From: Shinella sumterensis
GTDB taxonomy: Bacteria > Pseudomonadota > Alphaproteobacteria > Rhizobiales > Rhizobiaceae
Direction of reading: 5' to 3'
Length of the DNA: 64,000 nucleotides
Assembly: GCF_004514425.2 (NCBI RefSeq)
Contig: NZ_MYFN02000002.1
Coordinates: forward strand, 124,001-188,000
The translations under genes were made by a program, and so were the position numbers. Under the pieces are notes generated by a model. That model did no database searches and was not told the origin of the DNA. It worked only from the letters and a program-made list of their open reading frames with translations. This document shows, piece after piece, positions 52,326-60,316 of the stretch (positions are counted from its first letter, which is position 1; every line of letters starts with the position of its first letter).

Positions 52326-53489
52326 TCAGAACGAGCCCTGGAACCGCGCAGCGAGACCGTTGACCTTGAAGTCGGCGGTCTCGTCGGTCTCCTTGCGCAC
52401 GAGGTGGCTGTATTCCAGCGCCACGGACGCGCCCTTTTCGAGCGTGTAGGTGAGGGTCGCCGTCGTGGCATTCGTGCGTGTCCGATAGTCGTAAGTGAGC
52501 CAGTCGCTGTACGCCTGCTCGAAGGCGAGGCTGAGCTTCAGCTTCTCCGTCAGCGCGGTTTCCAGCGCCAGGCTGAGCGTCCGTACATCCTCGCCCAGGG
52601 GATCATCGATGTCGGCAAGTGCGATATCCCGTGACAGCTTTCCCTTGAGCGCGACCGTCTCGGTCATCGCCCAGGCGAGTTCGGTTTTCAGGAACGGACG
52701 GGTCGGATCGACGCTCGCGCCCAGGTCCGGGCTCTCAACGCGCACGAGACCCGCCTCCGCCAGCAATGTCACGGCGCCGAACACGCGGCCGAAGGCGATC
52801 GAGCCGCGCAGGGTCCGTGCGGGGTAGCGCTCGAAATTGTCCTGGGGATCGCATGGAATACGGTTGGTGCGAAACTGCACCGTTGCGCCCACCTCGCCGC
52901 CGAGCAGCGGGCGGATATGCCCTGCCGTTACTTCGTAGAGCGTGTTGCCGCCCTCAAGCTGCACGCGCGGCAGTCCTGGAATTGTCAATCGCGCCTTGCC
53001 GGGGCCGAAGCGGGCGAGTGATGCCGTGAGGTGGCTCTTGCCGCCGGCGTGCTCGATCGTGAGGCCCGTGCTGGCATTGGCCAGAATGTCCGCCTGGCGG
53101 TAGCCGATGAGAAGGCCAGGCAGGGCGAGGAGGACATCGCCCGTCTGCCGGTGTTCGATACTGCCGCGAAGCGTGAACTTGACAGCCTCGCCGATATCGC
53201 GCGCAAGGCCGATTTCAATGCCTGCCGCCCGCTCGTCCGCGAAACGGTAGCGGGGCACCTTTCGCGCCCGCGTCGTCACCGCATAGGCGATATCGGTTTC
53301 CTCAAGGTCGAAACTGCCGCGAAGGCTCAGCGCTGCTTCGGCGAAGGAGGCGGGAAGCCGCGTCGTGTCCTTGAAGATATTCGATGTGCGGCCACTACCG
53401 AATGTGTAATCTATGGTTGAATCCGCCAGCGACGGATTGCCGCCCGCCACCAGCAGGATCGTGGCCAGCATGGCCTGTGAAATACGCAT
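52326..53489 (-). CDS. Outer-membrane beta-barrel protein of unknown function
   Basis: 387 residues with a signal peptide (ISQAMLATILLVAGGNPSLA). The rest alternates polar and hydrophobic residues in strands (FAEAALSLRGSFDLEETDIAYAVTT, VKFTLRGSIEHR, LKLSLAFEQAYSDWL) and ends in VNGLAARFQGSF, a C-terminal Phe preceded by a beta-signal. It is probably a 14-18-strand barrel. It resembles the outer-membrane beta-barrel proteins found with exopolysaccharide export, but no EPS gene is near, so its role is open. Two Cys or fewer and no plug domain are seen. Confidence 0.75.
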   Translation of the reverse strand: MRISQAMLATILLVAGGNPSLADSTIDYTFGSGRTSNIFKDTTRLPASFAEAALSLRGSFDLEETDIAYAVTTRARKVPRYRFADERAAGIEIGLARDIGEAVKFTLRGSIEHRQTGDVLLALPGLLIGYRQADILANASTGLTIEHAGGKSHLTASLARFGPGKARLTIPGLPRVQLEGGNTLYEVTAGHIRPLLGGEVGATVQFRTNRIPCDPQDNFERYPARTLRGSIAFGRVFGAVTLLAEAGLVRVESPDLGASVDPTRPFLKTELAWAMTETVALKGKLSRDIALADIDDPLGEDVRTLSLALETALTEKLKLSLAFEQAYSDWLTYDYRTRTNATTATLTYTLEKGASVALEYSHLVRKETDETADFKVNGLAARFQGSF

Positions 53490-53741
53490 CCGGTTCCGCG
53501 CCCCGTATCGGTTATCGGCTCGAAATCCTGGACTTATGTGGTTAAAAAACCCTCAAAGGTTGAGATATCGCAGGTAAATCCCGCGATAATTCCGCAATGG
53601 TTGCATTCCGGAGGTATTCGTTAAACTTGTCTACGTTATGGTTAACTCTTTGCTATATCGAGCAAATCCGGTTGTGTTGATGGAATCTTGCATTACTTTT
53701 AGTTGTGCATCTTTGAGGTGCGCAACCAAAGGAGAGAGACC
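53490..53741 (+). promoter_or_regulatory. AT-rich promoter and leader of the small secreted protein gene
   Basis: About 250 AT-rich bases with several TTAAC words. A hairpin GTTGTGCA/TGCGCAAC (53702-53727) lies immediately before the RBS AAAGGAGAGAG and could influence mRNA stability or translation. No operator is identified. Confidence 0.45.
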
Positions 53742-54047
53742 ATGAACAAGACCCGCATCATCGCAATCGCTACCGTGATCGCTCTTGCCGGTGCCGGCCA
53801 GGCGTCCGCCGGCGGCCTGCTCGGCCTCGGCATCCTCAGCGGCAACAAGACCAAGACCGGCGGCATCGTGATCGCCCCGAGCGTCGGCGTGGGCGTCGGC
53901 AACGTCCTCAGCGACAACAATGTCCTGAACGGCGTGCTGAACAACAGCCTGAACGGCACGCTTTCGGGCGTGCTCAACGGCTCGGCCCTCGGCATCCTGA
54001 GCGGCAGCGGCGGCAGCGATTGCGGCTGCAAGAAGCGCAGACACTGA
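53742..54047 (+). CDS. Small secreted Gly/Asn/Leu-rich repeat protein
   Basis: 101 residues. A Sec signal peptide (TRIIAIATVIALAGAGQASA) is followed by a low-complexity mature part of about 80 residues. It contains a run of NxLxxNNxLNGxLNNxLNGxLSGxLNGxALGxLSG in which Leu recurs every 4-5 residues, suggesting a beta-solenoid or amyloid-like fold. The tail SDCGCKKRRH has two Cys and is basic. I recognise no family. An excellent RBS, a structured leader and a strong terminator indicate high expression. It may be a matrix or adhesin-like component; that is inference. Confidence 0.75.
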   Translation: MNKTRIIAIATVIALAGAGQASAGGLLGLGILSGNKTKTGGIVIAPSVGVGVGNVLSDNNVLNGVLNNSLNGTLSGVLNGSALGILSGSGGSDCGCKKRRH

Positions 54048-54080
54048 CCGTAATCCCCGCCCTGTCCCTGCGGTCAGTGG

Positions 54081-54117
54081 CCCGGGAGAGCTTGCTCTCC
54101 CGGGTTCCTCATTTTAG
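54081..54117 (+). terminator. Terminator after the small secreted protein gene
   Basis: 11-bp perfect stem CCCGGGAGAGC/GCTCTCCCGGG with a 2-base loop, followed by a T-rich stretch ending in ATTTT. Confidence 0.88.
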
Positions 54118-54131
54118 GGGGGTGCGGAAGA

Positions 54132-55121
54132 TCAGCCGGCCAGATCGATGACGCCGCAGTCGCCCGTCTCGCTGGCGAAGGCAAGCAATTTGCCGTTGCG
54201 GTTCCAGCCCATCGATGTGATGGCACCCTTGCCGGGGCGGCGCAGCAGCACTTCACGGCTGTCGGCAAAGCGGGCCGCCAGAACCATGCCGTCGGAATAG
54301 CCGATGGCGACGACATCTTCCGCCGGATGACACGAGACGCAGGTGACCATGACATCGGCGCGGGTGCCGAGTTCGAGCGGCGGCTTGCCCATCGGGCCGT
54401 CCTTGGCCGAGAAGGGCCAGACGATGGCGGCGGGCGCGCCGGAAGACGCGAGCCATTTGCCCTTGGCGGACCAGGAGAACGATTTCACCTTGGCAGGGTA
54501 ACCCGTCATGCGCATATGGCGGGTGTCGGCACCCGCTTTCGGATCGAGCTTCCAGCCGTGCAGGGCGTTTTCCTGCATGGTGGTGACGACGAAGCGGCCG
54601 TCCGGCGAGAAGGTGATGCCGTTATGCGCGCCCTTCCATTCCAGTTCGACCGGCTGGGCCGCCATCGCGACCCAGTGCAGCGAAACGCCATTGTAACGGG
54701 CGATCCCGATGCGCAGGCCTTTCGGCGCGAAGGCCATGCCCTCGACGGATCGGCTTTCCGGAAACTCCTTGATCGTCCCGTCTGCCAACCGTACGCGCGC
54801 CGTGCGTCCCTCGGCGAAGCCGACGGCGCCCTGCGGGCCGGCCGCCACGACGGATATCCACTTGCGCGGCACCTCCGCCAGCAAGGTCGCGGTGCCGTCG
54901 GCGGCGATGCGCTGCACCTTGCCGTCCTCGCCGCCGGTGATCAGCGTATCGTTTGCTTCGTCGCGCACGCAGGCCAGCAGGCCGTCATGCGCCTCGCTGG
55001 CCTTCTGGCCATGATCGAGACGATGGATGACGCCGGAGGCGGAGGCGAAGAACGGCACGTCGCCGAGAAAGGCGGTCGCGACGACATGGCCGTCGAGATC
55101 GAGAGGGGCGACTGTCGGCAT
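54132..55121 (-). CDS. WD40 repeat protein linked to CobW
   Basis: 329 residues of WD40-type beta-propeller. Repeat units are visible as GHVVATAFLGDVPFFASA, DTLITGGEDGKVQRIAADG, ITFSPDGRFVVTTMQENALHGWKLD, SWSAKGKWLASSGAPAAIVWPF and SMGWNRNGKLLAFASETGDCGVIDL. No signal peptide, so it is cytoplasmic. Its start is 55 bp downstream of the CobW-family gene, in the same direction; such pairs are common in rhizobia and suggest a metal-related scaffold role, by inference. A Cys in MVTCVSCHPAED (two Cys with His) may bind metal. Confidence 0.85.
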   Translation of the reverse strand: MPTVAPLDLDGHVVATAFLGDVPFFASASGVIHRLDHGQKASEAHDGLLACVRDEANDTLITGGEDGKVQRIAADGTATLLAEVPRKWISVVAAGPQGAVGFAEGRTARVRLADGTIKEFPESRSVEGMAFAPKGLRIGIARYNGVSLHWVAMAAQPVELEWKGAHNGITFSPDGRFVVTTMQENALHGWKLDPKAGADTRHMRMTGYPAKVKSFSWSAKGKWLASSGAPAAIVWPFSAKDGPMGKPPLELGTRADVMVTCVSCHPAEDVVAIGYSDGMVLAARFADSREVLLRRPGKGAITSMGWNRNGKLLAFASETGDCGVIDLAG

Positions 55122-55176
55122 TACACGTCTTTCCTGCGTATGGCGTTATCCGAAAACCGGGTCACACTGTCCGGCG

Positions 55177-56265
55177 TCATGCCTTCTGTGCCTCGCAGGC
55201 CTTGAAGGTCCGTTCGATCTTCTCGCGATCGAGATCGCGGCCGATGAAGACGAGGCGGCTTTCCCGCTTCTCGCCGTCCTTCCAGGCGCGCTGGTGATCG
55301 CCTTCGACGATCATGTGCACGCCCTGCACGACATAACGCTCCTCGTCGCCGGCGAAGGCGATGATGCCCTTCAGGCGCAGGATGTTCGGCCCGTCCGTCT
55401 GGGTGATCTTCTGGATCCAGGGGAAGAAGCGTTCCGGGTTCATCTCGCCGCCGCGCAGCGAAATCGACTGCACCGTCACGTCATGGATCGGCGAGACGCC
55501 GTGGTCATGATCATGGTCGTGATGGTGATGGTCGTGATCGTGGTCGTGCCCATGATGATGGTGATCATGGCCGCAATCGGGGCCGCAGACATGGTCAGGA
55601 TGATCGTGATCGAGGAAGTGCGGATCGTTTTCGAGCGCCCGCTCCAGGTTGAAAGCGCCCTGGTCGAGAACCTTGGTGAGGTCGATATCCGAGCGGGTCG
55701 TGCGATGGATGCGGGCGGACGGGTTGATCACGCGCACCGTCGCCTCGATCCTTGCAAGCTCTTCCGGGCTGACGAGGTCGGTCTTGTTGATGAGCACGAC
55801 GTCTGCAAAGGCGATCTGGTCCTCGGCCTCGCGGCTGTCCTTGAGGCGCAGGGGCAGGTGCTTGGCATCGACCAGCGCGACGACCGCGTCGAGTTCGGTC
55901 TTCTGGCGAACATCGTCGTCCATGAAAAAGGTCTGGGCGACCGGAACCGGATCGGCAAGGCCCGTCGTCTCGACGATGATGGCGTCGAAGCGGCCGGGGC
56001 GGCGCATCAGGCCTTCCACGACGCGGATCAGGTCGCCGCGCACGGTGCAGCAGATGCAGCCATTGTTCATTTCGTAGATTTCTTCATCCGACTCGACGAT
56101 CAGGTCGTTGTCGATGCCGATCTCGCCGAACTCGTTGACGATGACGGCGTATTTCTTGCCGTGGTTCTCCGTGAGGATACGGTTGAGCAGCGTCGTCTTG
56201 CCGGCACCGAGATAGCCGGTGAGCACGGTGACGGGAATGGGCTTGGGAAGAGCTGTTTCGGTCAT
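55177..56265 (-). CDS. CobW/COG0523 GTPase, zinc-type metallochaperone
   Basis: 362 residues. G3E-family motifs: Walker A TGYLGAGKTTLLN at 16-28, the metal-binding CxCC (C70-I-C-C73) in NNGCICCTVRGD, ETTGLADP (switch II) near 100, and NKTDL (guanine specificity) near 152. Residues about 222-257 are a His/Asp tract of more than 20 His, with CGPDCGH before it. The C-terminal CobW_C domain follows. The pattern fits zinc chaperones of the ZigA/YciC branch instead of cobalamin enzymes. It lies between creatininase and WD40 genes, likely one transcript. No clear Zur box was found in the 77-bp gap upstream. Confidence 0.92.
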   Translation of the reverse strand: MTETALPKPIPVTVLTGYLGAGKTTLLNRILTENHGKKYAVIVNEFGEIGIDNDLIVESDEEIYEMNNGCICCTVRGDLIRVVEGLMRRPGRFDAIIVETTGLADPVPVAQTFFMDDDVRQKTELDAVVALVDAKHLPLRLKDSREAEDQIAFADVVLINKTDLVSPEELARIEATVRVINPSARIHRTTRSDIDLTKVLDQGAFNLERALENDPHFLDHDHPDHVCGPDCGHDHHHHGHDHDHDHHHHDHDHDHGVSPIHDVTVQSISLRGGEMNPERFFPWIQKITQTDGPNILRLKGIIAFAGDEERYVVQGVHMIVEGDHQRAWKDGEKRESRLVFIGRDLDREKIERTFKACEAQKA

Positions 56266-56342
56266 GGGAACCTCGAGGGATGGGACGTCTGGTCCGTCGT
56301 CGCGACTGATATAGGAGATCGAACGGGCCAGCGCAAATGCCG

Positions 56343-57134
56343 TCAGCGAAGTGTTTCGACGTCGAATCCGTCAACATCCTCGAGAAGGCCGACAAGACCG
56401 CGCACGGCGTGCATGATCAGTTGTTCGCCCTTTTCGGCCGTCGCGGCACTGGCGTCTCCGGCCACGCCCAGCGGATTGAGGTCGGACATCTTCCAGCCGA
56501 AGGCGTGCGGGCCGTAGGCGCGCAGATGGGCGAAACGCGCGGCGAATTCCGCCTGACGGGAGCCGAAGCGCTCCGCCTTGTCCATCCGTACCTTTTCGGG
56601 GTGCAGCGCCAGCATCACGGAGGTCTCGATGTCTCCGCCATGGATGTCGATCGCCTTGTCCTCCGGCTTGATCCATCCGTCCGGCTGGCCGAACCGCGTC
56701 CAGGCCGTCGCCACGACAAGCATATCGAAACGCACGCGCGCTTCCGTCGCCACGATGGTCATCAGCGGCGCGTTGCCGCCGTGCGCATTGAGAAGGACGA
56801 GTTTGCGCAGGCCGAAGCGGTTGAGATCCTCGGCGATGCGTAGCCATCGTTCGATAGCGACGGCATAGTCCAGCGAGCGTGTGCCGGGCACGTCGAGATG
56901 CTCCGGCGAATAACCGATGGGTTCTGCAGGCAGGAACGTTACGGGCAGGTGCGCCGGCAGGACGGCCATCAGGCGCTCCGCAATGCCCTCGGCGATCAGC
57001 GTGTCGGTTTCGAACGGCAGGTGGGGGCCGTGGCTCTCATGGGCGCCGAGCGGCAACACGGCAATCCAGCCAGCGCGGTCCGCCGGCGCAAGCATGGGGT
57101 CGTTTTCGGTCCACCGCATCTTCGGATGCGCCAT
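56343..57134 (-). CDS. Creatininase-family amidohydrolase
   Basis: 263 residues. The zinc/manganese ligands are in PLGAHESHGPHLPFETDT near residue 28 (Glu, His, Asp) and in VLLNAHGGNAPLM near 112; IDIHGGDIETSVML near 162 adds His and Glu. The family cleaves cyclic amides such as creatinine, or acts on formamide intermediates in flavin and deazaflavin synthesis and on mycofactocin, so the substrate here is unknown. It is upstream of cobW in the same direction, 77 bp apart, which suggests it may receive metal from that chaperone (inference). It diverges from marR. Confidence 0.88.
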   Translation of the reverse strand: MAHPKMRWTENDPMLAPADRAGWIAVLPLGAHESHGPHLPFETDTLIAEGIAERLMAVLPAHLPVTFLPAEPIGYSPEHLDVPGTRSLDYAVAIERWLRIAEDLNRFGLRKLVLLNAHGGNAPLMTIVATEARVRFDMLVVATAWTRFGQPDGWIKPEDKAIDIHGGDIETSVMLALHPEKVRMDKAERFGSRQAEFAARFAHLRAYGPHAFGWKMSDLNPLGVAGDASAATAEKGEQLIMHAVRGLVGLLEDVDGFDVETLR

Positions 57135-57224
57135 GCCTGCCTCCGATCCTCACTTGCCGCCAGCCTTCAACCTGAGTCATACAAGGACAGGCCCGTGATG
57201 CAAGGGCGTGGAGCGAGGCGATCG

Positions 57225-57761
57225 ATGGGCAAGAAGCACAAAGACGGCAAGGACGGAAAGAAGGCCAAGAAGAAGAAATCGCACGATGCCGTTTCCGGCT
57301 CGGGCCTTGCTGCGGCCGTCGTGAATGCGGCACGCTCCATGCGTACGGTGCTTTCCCGCAATCTGCTCGCCACCGGCCTCTATGCCGGACAGGACGGCGT
57401 GATCCTCGCGCTTGCCGAAGAGGGCGGGCTGACCGCCGGGGCGCTTGCCAACCGCCTCGGCGTCAAGGCTCCGACCATGACGCGCACGATCGGGCGGCTC
57501 GAAGCGCAGGGTTTCGTCGAACGGCGGGCGGATGGCACGGATGGTCGCCTGACCGTCGTGCATCTCACCGAGGCGGGGCATGCCTCCATCGAGAAAATCA
57601 CCGAGGCGGGACGATTGAGCGAGCAGCAGGCTGCCGAGGGCCTGAGCGAAAAGGACGTCCGCAATCTCCTGAAACTGCTGCGGGCCATGGACGAAAACCT
57701 GCACGGCGCAGGGCCCGACGACGCCCGGGACAGCGAAAAGACAGTTGCCGACGAGATTTAA
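57225..57761 (+). CDS. MarR-family transcriptional regulator with lysine-rich N-terminus
   Basis: 178 residues. A Lys-rich disordered N-terminus (KKHKDGKDGKKAKKKKSHD) precedes the winged helix: GQDGVILALAEEGGLTAGALANRLGVKAPTMTRTIGRLEAQGFVERRADGTDGR at about 58-110, the MarR signature with DxRxxxv-like wing. A dimerising C-terminus follows. It diverges from creatininase, so it may control that operon; ligand unknown. ATG 57225 has GGAGCGAGG upstream; an alternative ATG lies at 57198. The frame is open even further left but that is antisense to creatininase. Confidence 0.85.
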   Translation: MGKKHKDGKDGKKAKKKKSHDAVSGSGLAAAVVNAARSMRTVLSRNLLATGLYAGQDGVILALAEEGGLTAGALANRLGVKAPTMTRTIGRLEAQGFVERRADGTDGRLTVVHLTEAGHASIEKITEAGRLSEQQAAEGLSEKDVRNLLKLLRAMDENLHGAGPDDARDSEKTVADEI

Positions 57762-57771
57762 ACTGTTTAAA
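57757..57771. promoter_or_regulatory. Putative LacI-type operator
   Basis: Perfect inverted repeat TTTAAAC-T-GTTTAAA overlapping the marR stop codon, with partial copies (AAACGGTTT, GTTTTAAAC) up to 57786. It lies 48 bp before the LacI-family gene, a position suited for autoregulation. Confidence 0.6.
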
Positions 57772-57818
57772 TAAACGGTTTTAAACGCGCAGGATGGCGC
57801 GGTCGCCGGGGAGGGGTC

Positions 57819-58847
57819 GTGGCACAGAAAATCAAGCTTTCCACCATCGCGGAGACGCTCGGCGTTTCCACGGCGACGGTGTCGCTTGCGCTGAGGGACA
57901 GCCCGCTGGTGGCGGCGTCGACGCGCGACCGGATCAAGGAGCAGGCCCGCGCGCTCGGCTATATCTACAACCGTCGCGCAGCGAGCCTGCGCACGTCGCG
58001 CTCCGGCATCATCGGGGTCGTGGTGCATGACATCATGAACCCGTTCTACGCGGAAATCCTGAAGGCCATCGAAAGCGAGCTGGACCGGGACCGGCAGACC
58101 TTCATCCTCTCCAACCACTACGATTCGGTCGAAAAACAGCGCAACTTCGTCGAGACGCTGCTTCAACTCGGCGGTGACGGTGTCATCATGTCGCCGGCGA
58201 TCGGCACGCCGCCGGAGGATATCCGGCTTGCCGAGGACAACGGCATGCCGGCGATCCTGATCGCGCGCTCCATCGAGGGGCTGGACGTGCCGATCTTCCG
58301 CGGTGACGACAGCTATGGAATCTCGCTTGCCACCAATCATCTGATCGGCCTTGGTCATCGCACCATCGCAATGGTGGGTGGCACGGACCAGACCTCCACC
58401 GGCCGCGATCGCTACCAGGGTTACGTGAACGCCTTGCGCAAGGCCAATATCGAGGTCGATCCCAGCCTGCGCATTCCGGGGCCACGCACCAAGCAGGGCG
58501 GTTTCGAGGCGGCGGTGCATTTCCTGTCGCTGCCGCAGAAGCCGACGGCGGCCGTCTGCTGGAACGATCTCGTCGCCATCGGCCTGATGAACGGCATCGC
58601 GCGCGCCGGCCTCGTGCCCGGTCGCGACGTCTCCGTCACCGGCTATGACGACCTGGAGGAGGCGGCAATCGCCACGCCCGCGCTCACCACGGTCTGGAAC
58701 GGCCAGTCGGAAGTGGGACGCAACGCCGCGCGTGCGCTCCTCGACAAGCTGTCCGGCAGCCACGAGCCTGACGGCATCCATCTCATCAAGCCGGAAATGC
58801 GCATTCGCCAGTCCACCGGACCGCTGAAGCCGCATCCGGAAGGTTGA
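57819..58847 (+). CDS. LacI-family transcriptional regulator
   Basis: 342 residues. HTH LSTIAETLGVSTATVSLALRDSPLV at residues 6-30, then RDRIKEQARALGYIYNRRAASLRTSRSG, the hinge region. The PBP-like domain has IGVVVHDIMNPFYAEIL and CWNDLVAIGLMNGIARAGLVPGRDVSVTGYDDLEEA. GTG start at 57819 with GGGGAGGGG upstream. It precedes a hydroxyacid dehydrogenase by 13 bp, so it is probably the local regulator of that enzyme and of a sugar-acid pathway whose other genes are elsewhere. Effector unknown. Confidence 0.9.
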   Translation: MAQKIKLSTIAETLGVSTATVSLALRDSPLVAASTRDRIKEQARALGYIYNRRAASLRTSRSGIIGVVVHDIMNPFYAEILKAIESELDRDRQTFILSNHYDSVEKQRNFVETLLQLGGDGVIMSPAIGTPPEDIRLAEDNGMPAILIARSIEGLDVPIFRGDDSYGISLATNHLIGLGHRTIAMVGGTDQTSTGRDRYQGYVNALRKANIEVDPSLRIPGPRTKQGGFEAAVHFLSLPQKPTAAVCWNDLVAIGLMNGIARAGLVPGRDVSVTGYDDLEEAAIATPALTTVWNGQSEVGRNAARALLDKLSGSHEPDGIHLIKPEMRIRQSTGPLKPHPEG

Positions 58848-58860
58848 GAGGTCGACGTCC

Positions 58861-59847
58861 ATGGGCAAGCCGCGCATCCTTATTCCGGGCATCATCCGTG
58901 AACGTGTCGTCGATCGCCTGAAGGAGGCTTTCGACATCGTGCGCATCGACAACGCGGATCCGTCGCTGGTGGCGCGGTCCGAAGCCGCTTCGGTGTCCGG
59001 GGTGGCGGTTTCCGGGCGGTTCGACGCGTCGATGATCGCGCATCTGCCGGCGCTTGAGATCATCGCGAGTTTCGGCGTCGGCTATGATGGCGTGGACGTG
59101 TCGGCGGCTACTGAGCGCGGCGTCGTCGTGACCAATACGCCTGACGTCTTGAACGACGAGGTTGCCGATACGGCGATCGGGCTTCTGCTCAACACCGTAC
59201 GCCGTTTCCCGCAGGCCGAGGCGTGGCTGCGCGAAGGGCGCTGGCAGCGCGATGGCGCCTTTCCGCTCTCGCCGCTCAGCCTTCGCGGTCGCAAGGCCGG
59301 CATCTATGGGTTGGGGCGCATCGGCCTGGCGATCGCACGGCGACTCGAAGGTTTCGGCGTCGACATCGCCTACCACACCCGCCGGCCGCGCGAAGGCGTG
59401 CCCTATACATACCATCCTTCGCTGATGGCCCTGGCGCAGGCGGTCGATATCCTGATAGCGATCGTGCCCAAGACGCCGGAAACGCATCGGACGATCGATG
59501 CTGATGTCCTCCAGGCGCTGGGTGGCAACGGGGTGCTGATCAATGTCGGACGCGGCTGGACCGTCGATGAGCCGGCGCTTATCGCTGCGCTGAAGAACGG
59601 CGTTATCGCCGCCGCCGGGCTCGACGTGTTCTATGACGAGCCGAACGTTCCTGACGGCCTGCTCGATCTGCCGAACGTCTCGCTTCTGCCGCATGTCGCG
59701 TCCGCCTCGGTTGCGACGCGCGACGCGATGGCCGACCTCGTTGCCGACAATCTCTTCGCCTGGTTCGAGCGCGGCCAGGCCGTGACGCCGGTGCCGGAAA
59801 CGCCCTTTACCCGCAAATCAGGCCAGCATCCGGAAAGTCTTCGTTAA
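58861..59847 (+). CDS. D-2-hydroxyacid dehydrogenase (glyoxylate/hydroxypyruvate reductase type)
   Basis: 328 residues. The NAD(P) loop is GIYGLGRIGLAIARRL near residue 148. Catalytic residues are Arg in INVGRGWTVDEPAL near 230, Glu in FYDEPNVP near 260 and His in LLPHVASAS near 280. The segment after the loop is HTRRPR, basic, which favours NADPH. It reduces glyoxylate or hydroxypyruvate, or a related 2-keto acid. Co-transcribed with the LacI regulator 13 bp upstream. The substrate is not certain. Confidence 0.92.
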   Translation: MGKPRILIPGIIRERVVDRLKEAFDIVRIDNADPSLVARSEAASVSGVAVSGRFDASMIAHLPALEIIASFGVGYDGVDVSAATERGVVVTNTPDVLNDEVADTAIGLLLNTVRRFPQAEAWLREGRWQRDGAFPLSPLSLRGRKAGIYGLGRIGLAIARRLEGFGVDIAYHTRRPREGVPYTYHPSLMALAQAVDILIAIVPKTPETHRTIDADVLQALGGNGVLINVGRGWTVDEPALIAALKNGVIAAAGLDVFYDEPNVPDGLLDLPNVSLLPHVASASVATRDAMADLVADNLFAWFERGQAVTPVPETPFTRKSGQHPESLR

Positions 59848-59906
59848 CCATTCGGCAAGCTTGCGAGCGCATGCTTTTCGTGTCGAATCGCGCGAAGGAG
59901 ATTTCC

Positions 59907-60311
59907 ATGAAGACGCTCACAATCGCCGCTCTGGCCGCTGTCGTCTCCCTGGGGCTCTGGGCCGCCCGTGACCGGGCTCCGGACGTGGATCCGATGGTGT
60001 CGGGTTCCATTCCCAGCCCGTCGGCCGGTCACAGCTACACGATCACCAACGCCGTCGCGAAGACCGCCTGCCTTGCCGAACGCGGTGCGGCGATCTCGGG
60101 GCGCAGTACGCGCTTTACCGCCGGTCCGGATTGCGATGCCGTATGGCCCGGCCTTGCCGGTGCGCGGACATGGACGCAGAACGGCGACGGCACCGTCGAT
60201 GTGCTGGATGCGCGCGGCGAGCCGCTTCTCACAGTCGTCGATGGCGATGGTCTGGCTTATGAGGCCGTCGAACCGGCCGATGCCATGGTCACCTTCATCG
60301 GGGCGGACTGA
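59907..60311 (+). CDS. Exported Inh/AprI-like small protein
   Basis: 134 residues with a short hydrophobic N-terminus (TLTIAALAAVVSLGLWAA) that may be a signal peptide or anchor. The rest fits the eight-stranded barrel of the AprI/Inh metalloprotease inhibitors: CLAERGAAISGRSTRFTAGPDCDAVWPGL with two Cys spaced for the family disulfide, then TWTQNGDGTVDVLDARGEPLLTVVDGDGLAYEAV. No serralysin-type protease gene is near, so it might act on another target or be a general periplasmic protein. RBS GAAGGAG precedes ATG 59907. Confidence 0.65.
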   Translation: MKTLTIAALAAVVSLGLWAARDRAPDVDPMVSGSIPSPSAGHSYTITNAVAKTACLAERGAAISGRSTRFTAGPDCDAVWPGLAGARTWTQNGDGTVDVLDARGEPLLTVVDGDGLAYEAVEPADAMVTFIGAD

Positions 60312-60316
60312 GCGAC

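Noticed and set aside
55500-55585. Short tandem repeats of GTGGTCATGATC type
   Set aside because: Not a repeat element: it is the coding sequence of the His/Asp tract of the CobW protein.
56266-56342. Zur box before the CobW gene
   Set aside because: No GTTAT-N-ATAAC-like inverted repeat is present in the gap.
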